26,536 nt of DNA from an uncultured Eubacteriales bacterium (lineage in GTDB: Bacteria; Bacillota; Clostridia; Oscillospirales; Oscillospiraceae): NCBI GenBank assembly GCA_900546915.1, contig UREY01000028.1:1-26536 (forward strand). Direction: 5' to 3'. A program made the position numbers and the translations under genes. The first letter of the stretch is position 1. Each line of letters starts with the position of its first letter. The notes below the pieces were generated by a model. The model was not told the DNA's origin. It worked only from the letters and a program-made list of their open reading frames with translations, and did not search any database. Below, piece by piece: positions 6,917 to 15,035 of this stretch.

Positions 6917-6991
6917 ACGACGGGAGAAAGGACACAGAAAAGTTCACACAGCAAGCGCAAGAATTTTTCGCGACGCCGGTATCCCGAAAGT

Positions 6992-7052
6992 AAAAATTTT
7001 TGCAAAAATTTTTGCCGGGGCTCTTGACAAGGAGAGCGCGGCGCAGTAGAAT
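6992..7052 (+). promoter_or_regulatory. Promoter of the metal-efflux operon with A-tract direct repeat
   Basis: TTGACA (7024-7029) and TAGAAT (7047-7052) are 17 bp apart. Directly upstream, AAAAATTTTTGC occurs twice in perfect tandem (6992-7003, 7004-7015), placed where an UP element would be. Downstream of the -10, ACATGATCATATGT (about 7062-7075) and further ATATGAAA-like half-sites form imperfect dyads of the kind bound by ArsR/SmtB repressors. Confidence 0.75.
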
Positions 7053-7105
7053 ACACATGAAAACATGATCATATGTAAATATGAAAATGAATGCGAGGTG
7101 AAAAT

Positions 7106-7414
7106 ATGGAAAGCTGCTGGAACAGTGAGGACCAGCTGATTGACATGGCGGAACTGTTCAAAGTATTCGGAGATTCTACCAGAATTAAAATCCTGTGTTG
7201 CCTGTTTGAGGGTGAGATGTTTGTGCAGGAGCTGGCGGATCGTGTGGGAGCCAGTCAATCGGCAATTTCCCACCAGCTCCGGATTTTGAAGCAGGCCAAC
7301 CTGGTCAAGAACCGCCGCCAGGGGAAGCTGGTAGGCTATAGCCTGGCGGATGACCACGTGAAAACCATCCTGGGGATGGCGAAAGAACATTTGGAAGAGG
7401 AGATGCTATCATGA
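7106..7414 (+). CDS. ArsR/SmtB-family metal-sensing repressor
   Basis: The 102-aa winged-helix protein shows the ArsR core FGDSTRIKILCCL and the recognition helix SQSAISHQLRILKQANLV, followed by the wing NRRQGKLVGYSL. The C-terminal helix carries D82-x-H84, ten residues, then H95-x-x-E98, which is exactly the alpha-5 zinc/cobalt site arrangement of SmtB and CzrA-type sensors. The Cys-based alpha-3N site of CadC is not complete (only C4 near the N-terminus). I therefore infer derepression by zinc or a similar divalent ion. GAGGTG lies 5 nt before the ATG at 7106; a longer frame from 7091 lacks a ribosome site. The stop overlaps the next start by 4 nt (ATGA), so the repressor is made with the pump it controls. 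Confidence 0.92.
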   Translation: MESCWNSEDQLIDMAELFKVFGDSTRIKILCCLFEGEMFVQELADRVGASQSAISHQLRILKQANLVKNRRQGKLVGYSLADDHVKTILGMAKEHLEEEMLS

Positions 7415-7635
7415 GAAAATCTTACGCACTGGAAGACTTGGATTGTGCCAATTGCGCTGCAAAGATGGAGGCTGCAATTAACAAAATGCCGCAGATTGAG
7501 AAGGCTACCGTGAGCTTTATGACTTCCCGCCTATCTCTGGTTGTGCCGGACGGCACAGATATGGCGGTCCTTTTGAATGAGGTTCAGAAGGAAATCAACA
7601 AGGTGGAGCCGGACTGCCGCATTGTAATGAAATGA
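7411..7635 (+). CDS. Free-standing heavy-metal-associated (HMA) domain protein
   Basis: This 74-aa protein is one ferredoxin-like HMA domain with the metal-binding loop LDCANCAAKM (C12, C15). The aspartate just before the first cysteine (D11) is typical of zinc/cadmium/lead-binding HMA domains, as in ZntA, rather than copper ones. Its start overlaps the ArsR stop by 4 nt, and its stop (TGA 7633-7635) overlaps the ATPase start by 4 nt, so the three genes are translationally coupled. In most relatives this domain is fused to the N-terminus of the ATPase; here it is a separate chain, likely passing metal to the pump or acting as its regulator. Confidence 0.9.
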   Translation: MRKSYALEDLDCANCAAKMEAAINKMPQIEKATVSFMTSRLSLVVPDGTDMAVLLNEVQKEINKVEPDCRIVMK

Positions 7636-9479
7636 CAAAGAGGCAGAAAAACTTATTGCTCAGAATCATTCTGGGCGTGCTGGCGTTCTTCGCCGGCATG
7701 ATTTTGGAGCGGACCGTGGATGCGCCGTGGGCATACTGGACGGCAGTAGGCTTGTTGCTGTTATCCTGGTTGCTGTGCGGATTGGAAGTTGCAATCAAAG
7801 CGGTAAAAAACATAGGTCATGGACACGTGTTCGATGAGAATTTTTTGATGACCCTGGCAACAGTGGGTGCTTTTGCACTGCGGGACTTTGATGAGGGCGC
7901 TGCCGTCATGCTGTTCTATCAAGTTGGAGAGCTATTTCAGAGTATCGCGGTAGAGCGGTCCCGCCGTTCTGTGGCGTCTTTGATGGATTTGCGGCCCGAC
8001 GTAGCCTTGCTTTTGCGGGACGGAGAAGTAGAGGAATGCGATCCGGAGGACGTGCAAGTAGGCGACCTGCTCCGGGTTCTGCCCGGCCAGCGGATTCCGG
8101 TGGACGGCGTGGTGGTGGAAGGGAATTCTTCTGTGGATACGGCGAAAATTACCGGAGAATCCGTTCCTGCCGACGTGGCGCCGGGAGACCGGATTCTCTC
8201 CGGCTGCATTAACATCTCGGGAATACTGACTGTACGGGCGGAAAGCGAGTACGCATCGTCCACCGTGGCGAGAATCCTCGAATTGATGGAGTCGGCGACA
8301 GAGGGAAAATCTGCGACGGAGAGTCTGATTACGCGTTTTGCCAGGTTCTATACGCCTTGTGTGGTAGCCGGTGCCGTGGCATTGGCGTTGCTGCCCCCCT
8401 TTTTTGACGGCTGGCAGTTTGCCAAGTGGATCACCCGGGCTTTAAACTTTTTAGTGGTGTCGTGTCCCTGCGCGCTGGTCATATCGGTTCCGCTGAGTTT
8501 CTTTGGAGGCATGGGCGCGGTATCCCGGGCCGGGATGATTGCAAAAGGCGGCATCGCTTTGGAAAATCTGGCGAAAGCAGACCTTGCGGTTTTCGACAAA
8601 ACCGGCACGCTCACGACAGGTTCCTTTTCTGTGACGGAGATCCGCGCGGCCGGTATGGAAGAGCAGGAGCTTTTGCGTCTGGTGGCGGGCGCGGAGAGGG
8701 CCTCCAATCACCCCATTGCCCGGGCCATTGTGGCGGCAGCCGGAACCTCTGAGATACAGGTGGAGGACTTGCGGGAGATCCCCGGTTACGGCATTTATGC
8801 GGTGGTGGATCAACACGCTGTGTATGCCGGAAATGATTTGTTAATGAGGAAAAACGGATTTTCTCCGGAAGAGGTTCATGCCGGAGGCACGGCGGTGTAT
8901 GCAGCGGTAGACGGAAAATATGCCGGATGTATTCTCTTGGAGGACACCGTGAAAACGGGAGCCCGGGAGGCTCTCACGGAGCTTCAGAGATTGGGAATTC
9001 GCGAGACTGTGATGCTCACAGGAGACCGGGAAAATGCCGCTTCTGCGGCGGCCGGGAGTTTGGGAATCACCCGGTGGTTTGCCGGCCTCCTGCCCCAAGA
9101 GAAGGTAGAGAAGGTCAGAGCGCTGCAGACCGGGGACCATACGCTGATTTTTGTCGGCGACGGCGTCAATGACGCTCCTGTTTTGGCCCTGGCCGGCGTG
9201 GGAGTGGCCATGGGAGATATCGGGTCCGATGCGGCGGTGGAGGCTGCAGATTTGGTTCTTTTAAAAGACGATTTGCGCAGTTTGCCGAAGGCCATTCGAA
9301 TTTCTCGGAAAACCATGAGGGTGGCCAGAGAGAACATTGCATTTGCTTTAATCGTCAAATTTGTGGTTTTAATATTAAGTGTATTTGGCTGGGCAACCAT
9401 GTGGCTGGCAGTTTTTGCCGATGTTGGCGTAGCGGTGTTGGCCATCCTAAACGCAACGAGGGCGGGCCGTGGGAGGTAG
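7632..9479 (+). CDS. P1B-type heavy-metal-translocating ATPase (Zn/Cd/Pb type)
   Basis: The 615-aa membrane pump exports divalent soft metals using ATP. Landmarks: TGES (174-177, actuator domain), the transmembrane metal-binding CPC (278-280, in VVSCPCALVIS), the phosphorylated DKTGT (D322), the nucleotide-domain HP pair (NHPIARAI), and GDGVNDAP (509-516). A conserved aspartate in the last membrane helix (FADVGVAVLAILNA, about D597) matches the ZntA/CadA group P1B-2 and argues against copper. The N-terminal HMA domain present in most homologues is missing and is supplied by the preceding small gene. The start at 7632 overlaps it by 4 nt. With the SmtB-like sensor upstream, a role in zinc or cadmium efflux is the best inference. 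Confidence 0.94.
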   Translation: MTKRQKNLLLRIILGVLAFFAGMILERTVDAPWAYWTAVGLLLLSWLLCGLEVAIKAVKNIGHGHVFDENFLMTLATVGAFALRDFDEGAAVMLFYQVGELFQSIAVERSRRSVASLMDLRPDVALLLRDGEVEECDPEDVQVGDLLRVLPGQRIPVDGVVVEGNSSVDTAKITGESVPADVAPGDRILSGCINISGILTVRAESEYASSTVARILELMESATEGKSATESLITRFARFYTPCVVAGAVALALLPPFFDGWQFAKWITRALNFLVVSCPCALVISVPLSFFGGMGAVSRAGMIAKGGIALENLAKADLAVFDKTGTLTTGSFSVTEIRAAGMEEQELLRLVAGAERASNHPIARAIVAAAGTSEIQVEDLREIPGYGIYAVVDQHAVYAGNDLLMRKNGFSPEEVHAGGTAVYAAVDGKYAGCILLEDTVKTGAREALTELQRLGIRETVMLTGDRENAASAAAGSLGITRWFAGLLPQEKVEKVRALQTGDHTLIFVGDGVNDAPVLALAGVGVAMGDIGSDAAVEAADLVLLKDDLRSLPKAIRISRKTMRVARENIAFALIVKFVVLILSVFGWATMWLAVFADVGVAVLAILNATRAGRGR

Positions 9480-9567
9480 TCCATCCCTTGGCGCGTAAAT
9501 GGATCATTCTCAGATGAAAAGCCCTTTTGTAAGGGAAATCATGGAATAAAACCTGTTGTAAAACGAA

Positions 9568-9626
9568 CGGCCGGAGGGCTCTACAGCGCCAGTGATTTTA
9601 CTGACGCTGTATAAGCCCTCCGGCCG
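9568..9626. repeat. Long near-perfect hairpin downstream of the metal-efflux operon
   Basis: CGGCCGGAGGGCT at 9568-9580 is exactly complementary to AGCCCTCCGGCCG (9614-9626). Further in, TACAGCG pairs with CGCTGTA, then CAGT with ACTG around GATTTT. Total stem is about 25 bp with small interruptions. It is about 90 nt after the ATPase stop and lacks a clean T-run (CCTGTTGCAG follows), so it might be a transcript-end structure or a palindromic repeat element rather than a standard terminator. Confidence 0.75.
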
Positions 9627-9870
9627 CCTGTTGCAGCAGGCTTTGTTGATTGTCCCCATGACTGTGAAATTTGCTTCCGAGCGGAGCCTTACGAGTTTCA
9701 TGAAATGGAATTCATTCCGGTGCAGGTGAAACGGACATTTTCCCGGAAACCGACCGTTTTCGGGGATATTCTATACGCCTAGCTCCCTGCGAAAATGAAT
9801 ATCCAACCATATAATGATGCATGAAAATGCGGCGATTCTGCAACGGCTTAACAGAATAAAATAATAAAAA

Positions 9871-9956
9871 TTGTGAGAAATGACATATTTAGGTGGAAAA
9901 TTTCGGCGTTTTGCTCACAAAAATGGAATTGATTTTTCCCTGAAATCGCATACAAT
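9871..9956 (+). promoter_or_regulatory. Likely hut operon promoter with upstream inverted repeat
   Basis: TTGATT (9929-9934) and TACAAT (9951-9956) with a 16-bp spacer precede hutH by about 135 nt. Immediately upstream, TTGTGAG (9871-9877) and CTCACAA (9914-9920) form a 7-bp inverted repeat with a 36-nt gap, which could be paired binding sites of a regulator. No hut regulator gene is in the window. Confidence 0.5.
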
Positions 9957-10091
9957 TAATACATCAGGTTGATCCGTGTGCGAAGGGGACGAATGCGACG
10001 TGTCATTTACGGATTTTGCCGTTTGGCAAGCGCGGCTTCGCAGCGGGCGCGGTATGTACCGGCGAGACCATATTATTAGGGAGGCTGTGGC

Positions 10092-11624
10092 ATGGAAACA
10101 ATTCTGATTACAGGTCATTCGTTGACATTGGAGGAACTGGCGGAGGTTTGCAGGAAAGACGCCCAAGTTGCGCTTTCTTTTGAAGCCAAGCAAAACATTT
10201 TGGAGTCGCGCCAGGTGGTCGATACGTTGGTGGATGAAGCTGCCGTGGTATATGGCATTACTACGGGTTTTGGAAAATTCAGCGATGTCACCATTACCCA
10301 GGATGAGTGCAAACAGCTCCAGCGAAATTTGATTGTAACCCATGCGGTGGGCGCTGGTGAGCCATTTTCTCGGGATGTGGCCCGGGGAATTATGCTTTTG
10401 CGGATCAATAATTTAGCCAAAGGTTTTTCCGGTACCAGGCTGGAGCTGGTGGAGACCTTGGTGCAGATGCTGAACCGCGGCGTGACGCCGGTTATTCCGC
10501 AGAAGGGCTCGTTGGGGGCCAGCGGCGATTTGGCGCCTCTTTCTCACATGGTGCTTCCCATGCTGGGCTTGGGACAGGCGGAGTATCAGGGGGAGGTTCT
10601 TCCCGGAGCCGTTGCCATGGAGCGGGCCGGAATCCCCACCATCGAATTGGTGGCCAAGGAGGGCTTGGCTCTCATCAATGGAACGCAAGCTATGACTTCT
10701 GTGGGCGCCTTGGCGGTATATGACGCGATTTCTTTGATCAAAACGGCGGATGTTGCAGCAGCTTTGAGCTTTGAAGCCAATCGGGGCGTGGAGGATGCGT
10801 TGGATCCCCGGGTTCATGCGGTCCGTCCCCATGACGGGCAGATGAAGACGGCGTCCAATCTTCGTAAATTGCTGTTCGAAAGCGGAAATGTGACTTGTCA
10901 GGGAGAGCTTCGGGTTCAGGACGGTTATTCCCTGCGTTGCGTACCCCAGGTGCACGGAGCCAGCTCGGATGCGATTGCCTATGTCAAATCCAAGGTGGAA
11001 ATTGAAATGAATGCTGTGACCGATAATCCCATTATTTTTAAGGAGACGATGGAAGGAATCTCCGGAGGCAATTTCCATGGCCAGCCCATGGCCTTGGCAT
11101 TTGATTTTCTGGGTATCGCCCTGTCGGAATTGGCCGACATATCCGAGCGCCGCTTGGAGCGTCTTGTGAATCCCAATTTGGGCGGGTTCCCCGCTTTCCT
11201 GGTGAAAAACGGGGGCTTGAACTCCGGTTTTATGATTGTGCAGTATTCGGCGGCAGCGTTGGTATCGGAAAACAAGGTCTTAGCCCACCCCGCCAGCGTA
11301 GACAGCATTCCTTCTTCCGCAGGCCAGGAGGACCATGTGAGCATGGGCACCATCGCAGCCAGAAAGGCGGCGGAGATCTTAAAAAATGTGCGCCGGGTTC
11401 TGGCCATGGAGCTCATGTGCGCATGCCAGGCCGTCGATCTGATGAACGGCCGGGAGAAGCTCGGCCGGGGAACGAAGCCTGCGTATGAAGCGATTCGAGC
11501 AGTCTGCGATACGCTGGAGGATGATCGCCCCTTGTATGAAGACATCAACCGCTGTGAAGACGTGATCCAAAACGGCGCCCTTTTGCGTGCGGTAGAGGAA
11601 GCGGCAGGCGCGCTGGAGCTATAA
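10092..11624 (+). CDS. hutH: Histidine ammonia-lyase (histidase)
   Basis: First step of histidine breakdown: removes ammonia from L-histidine to give trans-urocanate. The 510-aa protein contains GSLGASGDLAPLSHM, whose A143-S144-G145 triad cyclises into the MIO electrophile, and the upstream YGITTGFGKF segment with the catalytic tyrosine. The family region DNPIIF and SAGQEDHVSMG near residue 415 are intact. Length matches bacterial HutH (about 505-510). AGGGAGG lies about 8 nt before the ATG. It is the first gene of a five-gene plus-strand operon. A tyrosine or phenylalanine lyase is conceivable from the domain alone, but the hut neighbours settle the assignment. Confidence 0.97.
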   Translation: METILITGHSLTLEELAEVCRKDAQVALSFEAKQNILESRQVVDTLVDEAAVVYGITTGFGKFSDVTITQDECKQLQRNLIVTHAVGAGEPFSRDVARGIMLLRINNLAKGFSGTRLELVETLVQMLNRGVTPVIPQKGSLGASGDLAPLSHMVLPMLGLGQAEYQGEVLPGAVAMERAGIPTIELVAKEGLALINGTQAMTSVGALAVYDAISLIKTADVAAALSFEANRGVEDALDPRVHAVRPHDGQMKTASNLRKLLFESGNVTCQGELRVQDGYSLRCVPQVHGASSDAIAYVKSKVEIEMNAVTDNPIIFKETMEGISGGNFHGQPMALAFDFLGIALSELADISERRLERLVNPNLGGFPAFLVKNGGLNSGFMIVQYSAAALVSENKVLAHPASVDSIPSSAGQEDHVSMGTIAARKAAEILKNVRRVLAMELMCACQAVDLMNGREKLGRGTKPAYEAIRAVCDTLEDDRPLYEDINRCEDVIQNGALLRAVEEAAGALEL

Positions 11625-11686
11625 AGGGGCCTGATGGTGATTGGGGATCGGAATGAATTGAGAAACGGCTGGGAGGTTATCAGATT

Positions 11687-13687
11687 ATGAATTTCAATGA
11701 GAAAATTTTTCAGTTAGACCAAGAGCTGCCCCCTTACCCGGATTTTGTCCCCGGAATTCGCCGGGCGCCCAGACGAGAGGCGAAACTAAGCCGGAATGAC
11801 CGGGAGTTGGCCATTGCCAATGCCTTGCGGTATATTCCCAAGGAACACCATCGGGAGATGGCGAAGGAATTTGCCCAGGAGCTGGAAGAGCACGGGCGGA
11901 TTTACGGCTACCGGTTTCGTCCTGCCGGAGCCATTCATGGCAAACCCATAGATGCATACCGAGGCAATTGCGTGGAGGGAAAGGCCTTCCAGGTTATGAT
12001 GGACAACAACCTGGATTTTGACGTGGCCCTCTATCCTTATGAGCTGGTCACCTATGGGGAGACAGGACAGGTCTGCCAAAACTGGATGCAGTATCGTTTG
12101 ATCCGAAAATATTTAGAAGCGCTCACCGACGAGCAAACTCTGGTGGTCATGTCCGGCCATCCTCTGGGCCTGTTTCGGTCGCATAAGCTGGCTCCGCGGG
12201 TCATCATCACCAACGGATTAATGGTGGGCGAGTTTGACGACTTGGCCAATTTTAACCGGGCGGCCGCTATGGGAGTGGCCAACTATGGTCAGATGACTGC
12301 CGGCGGCTGGATGTACATCGGCCCTCAGGGGATTGTCCATGGGACCTTCAACACCCTGCTCAATGCCGGACGCCTGGTGCTGGGAATTCCCAAGGATCAG
12401 GATCTGGCCGGGCGGCTGTATGTCACCTCCGGCTTGGGCGGCATGAGCGGCGCCCAGGGCAAAGCGGCGGAAATTGCCGGCGCAGTGGCCATTGTTGCCG
12501 AGGTGGATCTGTCCCGAATTGAAACCCGGCATCGCCAGGGGTGGGTCAGCAAGGTGACCGGCAGTCTGGACGAGGCGCTGTCCTGGGCCAGAGAAAAGCT
12601 GGCTGCCAGAGAGCCCTGTGCCATTGCCTATCACGGCAACATTGTGGATTTGCTGGAGTATCTGTATGAAAAGAACGTGGCAATCGACCTGTTGTCTGAT
12701 CAGACCTCCTGCCATGTGCCGTACGACGGCGGATATTGTCCACAGGGCTTGACATTTGAAGAGCGCACGCGGATGCTGGCGGAAGATCCCGACGGGTTCC
12801 GCGTTTTGGTGGACCGTTCCCTGGCCCATCATTACGAAATGATTTGCAAATTTCATGACCGTGGTACGTATTTCTTCGATTACGGCAACAGCTTCCTGAA
12901 GGCGGTCTGTGACGCAGGGGTCAAGGAAGTATGTAAAAACGGAGAAAATGATCTGGACGGCTTTGTGTTCCCCTCTTATGTGGAGGATATTCTGGGACCG
13001 CAGCTTTTCGACTATGGGTACGGCCCGTTCCGCTGGTGCTGCCTGTCGGGTAAGCCGGAGGACCTGGATCGGACGGACCAGGCAGCCATGAGCTGCATCG
13101 ATCCGAACCGCAGGTATCAGGACCGGGATAATTACGTCTGGGTCCGGGATGCGAAAAAGAATCAGCTGGTGGTAGGTACCCAGTGCCGCATACTGTATCA
13201 GGATGCCTTGGGCCGCATGAAGATCGCCTTAAAGTTTAATGAAATGGTCCGGAACGGCGAGGTAGGACCCATTATGCTGGGACGGGATCATCACGACACC
13301 GGCGGCACCGATTCTCCCTTCCGGGAAACCTCCAATATCAAGGACGGATCCAATATTATGGCCGATATGGCGGTTCAATGCTATGCCGGCAACTGCGCTC
13401 GAGGGATGAGTCTGGTGGCTTTGCACAATGGCGGCGGCGTGGGAATCGGAAAGGCAATCAACGGAGGCTTCGGAATGGTGTTGGACGGCTCGGAACGAGT
13501 GGACACCATTTTGCGGATGGCGATGCCGTGGGATACGATGGTAGGCGTTTCCCGGCGAGCCTGGGCTCGAAATGAAAATGCCGTGGAGACGGTGGCCGCC
13601 TACAATGAGCTGTTTCAGCAGACGGATCACATTACGCTGCCGCAGTTGGCCGACCGGGATATGATCCGGGAAATTTTGGGGGAGTGA
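11687..13687 (+). CDS. hutU: Urocanate hydratase (urocanase)
   Basis: Second step: adds water to urocanate to form 4-imidazolone-5-propanoate, using tightly bound NAD+ as an electrophile. The 666-aa protein has the NAD-binding run TSGLGGMSGAQGKAAEIAG (G249 onward), the VVMSGHPLGLFRSH segment, the SDQTSCHVPYDGGYCP active-site region, and the C-terminal GGGVGIGKAINGGFGMVLDGS stretch. It is longer than the Pseudomonas enzyme (about 555 aa), as in the long urocanase form of gut Bacillota and some others. GGGAGG is 10 nt before the ATG. It follows hutH by 62 nt, and its stop abuts hutI. Confidence 0.96.
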   Translation: MNFNEKIFQLDQELPPYPDFVPGIRRAPRREAKLSRNDRELAIANALRYIPKEHHREMAKEFAQELEEHGRIYGYRFRPAGAIHGKPIDAYRGNCVEGKAFQVMMDNNLDFDVALYPYELVTYGETGQVCQNWMQYRLIRKYLEALTDEQTLVVMSGHPLGLFRSHKLAPRVIITNGLMVGEFDDLANFNRAAAMGVANYGQMTAGGWMYIGPQGIVHGTFNTLLNAGRLVLGIPKDQDLAGRLYVTSGLGGMSGAQGKAAEIAGAVAIVAEVDLSRIETRHRQGWVSKVTGSLDEALSWAREKLAAREPCAIAYHGNIVDLLEYLYEKNVAIDLLSDQTSCHVPYDGGYCPQGLTFEERTRMLAEDPDGFRVLVDRSLAHHYEMICKFHDRGTYFFDYGNSFLKAVCDAGVKEVCKNGENDLDGFVFPSYVEDILGPQLFDYGYGPFRWCCLSGKPEDLDRTDQAAMSCIDPNRRYQDRDNYVWVRDAKKNQLVVGTQCRILYQDALGRMKIALKFNEMVRNGEVGPIMLGRDHHDTGGTDSPFRETSNIKDGSNIMADMAVQCYAGNCARGMSLVALHNGGGVGIGKAINGGFGMVLDGSERVDTILRMAMPWDTMVGVSRRAWARNENAVETVAAYNELFQQTDHITLPQLADRDMIREILGE

Positions 13688-13689
13688 GT

Positions 13690-14961
13690 ATGGGAAACCG
13701 GCTGATCGTTTCCAACATTGGACTTTTGGCGACTCCACTGGGCTGCCGTGCGGCATCGGGCGCCGCCCAAGGACAAATCTCTATGCGCTCTCATGCCTAT
13801 TTGGTGGCGGAGGACGGAGTCATTACGGCCGTGGGAAACGGGCGAGTGCCCGAGAGCTTAATGCAGGGCGCACGGCACATAGACGCCGGCGGCAATCTGG
13901 TGACTCCCGGCCTGGTGGATGCCCATACCCATCTGGTATTTGGCGGCTGGCGGGAGCATGAGTTGGCCATGAAACGCCGGGGCGTTCCCTATTTGGATAT
14001 TCTGGCCCAGGGCGGCGGGATTCTCTCGACGGTCCGTATGACTCGGGACGCATCCCAGAAGGCGCTCACAGAAAAAGCAGGGCAGGCCTTGGAGGCCATG
14101 CTCCGCCTGGGGGTCACAACGTGCGAGGCGAAAAGCGGGTATGGCTTGGACCGGCAGACGGAGCTCAAGCAGCTTGCCGTCATCCGTGAGCTGGGCCGTA
14201 CGCAGCCGGTGGAATTGGTTGCGACCTATTTGGGGGCTCACGCCCTGCCGGAGGAATACAAAAATCGCCGGGCGGATTATATCCGCCTGCTTACGGAGGA
14301 GATGCTTCCCCTGATTGCGCGGGAAGGTCTGGCGGAGTTCTGTGATGTTTTCTGTGAAACCGGCGTTTTTACCGCTGCAGAAGCGGAGCAAATTTTACGA
14401 ACCGCCTTGGCGCACGGCCTGAAGGCCAAAATCCACACCGATGAAATAGACGCCATAGGCGGTACGGAGCTGGCGGGTATGCTCCCGGCGATTTCGGCTG
14501 AGCATCTCATTGCCGCCACAGACCGGGGGATTCTTGCCTTGGCGCAGGGAGGTACGGTAGCGGTCTTGCTTCCGGCGACGTCGTTTTATCTGGGAAAACC
14601 CTATGCCAGGGCCCGGGACATGATTGCGGCCGGCGTGCCGGTATCTGTGGCCTCAGATTACAATCCGGGTTCTTGTCCCAGCCTGAATTTACAGCTGGTG
14701 ATGAATTTGGCCTGCTGGAACTACGGCATGAGTCCGGAGGAGGTTCTGACGGCTGTCACGCTGAATGCTGCCGCCGCCATTTGCCGGGCCGACCGGCTGG
14801 GAAGCCTGGAGGTGGGAAAGCAGGCGGATTTGGTGATTTGGGATGCGCCCAACCTGGACTATATTTTCTATCGATTTGGTCAAAATCTGGCCAAAACGGT
14901 GATCAAACAGGGTAGGATTGCCGCCGGCGCTTTGCCGCATCAGCCGGAGACTCTTGCTTGA
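13690..14961 (+). CDS. hutI: Imidazolonepropionase
   Basis: Third step: opens the imidazolone ring to N-formimidoyl-L-glutamate. It is a metal-dependent amidohydrolase of 423 aa. DAHTHLVFGG carries the metal ligands H79 and H81; the HTDEID and SAEHLIA segments supply further histidines and ASDYNPGSCPS the catalytic aspartate. The C-terminal LGSLEVGKQADLVIWD is the standard beta-sandwich return of amidohydrolases. A GTG at 13684 overlaps the hutU stop, but GGGGGAG sits 5 nt before the ATG at 13690, so the latter is chosen. It is translationally linked to hutU, with a 2-nt gap. Confidence 0.95.
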   Translation: MGNRLIVSNIGLLATPLGCRAASGAAQGQISMRSHAYLVAEDGVITAVGNGRVPESLMQGARHIDAGGNLVTPGLVDAHTHLVFGGWREHELAMKRRGVPYLDILAQGGGILSTVRMTRDASQKALTEKAGQALEAMLRLGVTTCEAKSGYGLDRQTELKQLAVIRELGRTQPVELVATYLGAHALPEEYKNRRADYIRLLTEEMLPLIAREGLAEFCDVFCETGVFTAAEAEQILRTALAHGLKAKIHTDEIDAIGGTELAGMLPAISAEHLIAATDRGILALAQGGTVAVLLPATSFYLGKPYARARDMIAAGVPVSVASDYNPGSCPSLNLQLVMNLACWNYGMSPEEVLTAVTLNAAAAICRADRLGSLEVGKQADLVIWDAPNLDYIFYRFGQNLAKTVIKQGRIAAGALPHQPETLA

Positions 14962-15035
14962 GCGCTCTGCAATCTCAGAAGATATAGGATTGTTCTTATC
15001 TACAAAGCTACAGTCAGAAAGAAAGGCGGGAAAAC

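Larger units (their letters stand above)
9480..10091. other. 612-nt intergenic region between the efflux and hut operons
   Basis: No gene can be supported. In order it holds a small CCCTT/AAGGG hairpin (about 9525-9538), a very long hairpin (9568-9626), a short CCTGTTGCAGCAGG dyad right after it, an AT-rich block (about 9855-9900), a widely spaced TTGTGAG/CTCACAA inverted repeat (9871-9877/9914-9920), the likely hut promoter (9929-9956) and a GC-rich structured leader of about 130 nt ending in GGGAGG before hutH. Confidence 0.55.

Noticed and set aside
5893..7056. 387-codon minus-strand frame
   Set aside because: It lies antisense to dinB, which has clear catalytic motifs; the minus translation resembles nothing and lacks a start signal.
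9510..9701. 63-codon minus-strand frame in the efflux-hut gap
   Set aside because: It runs through the long hairpin, has no ribosome site and no recognisable protein features.
9963..10091. Tetrahydrofolate or other known riboswitch in the hut leader
   Set aside because: The leader has hairpins but none of the conserved cores I can recall for known riboswitch classes.
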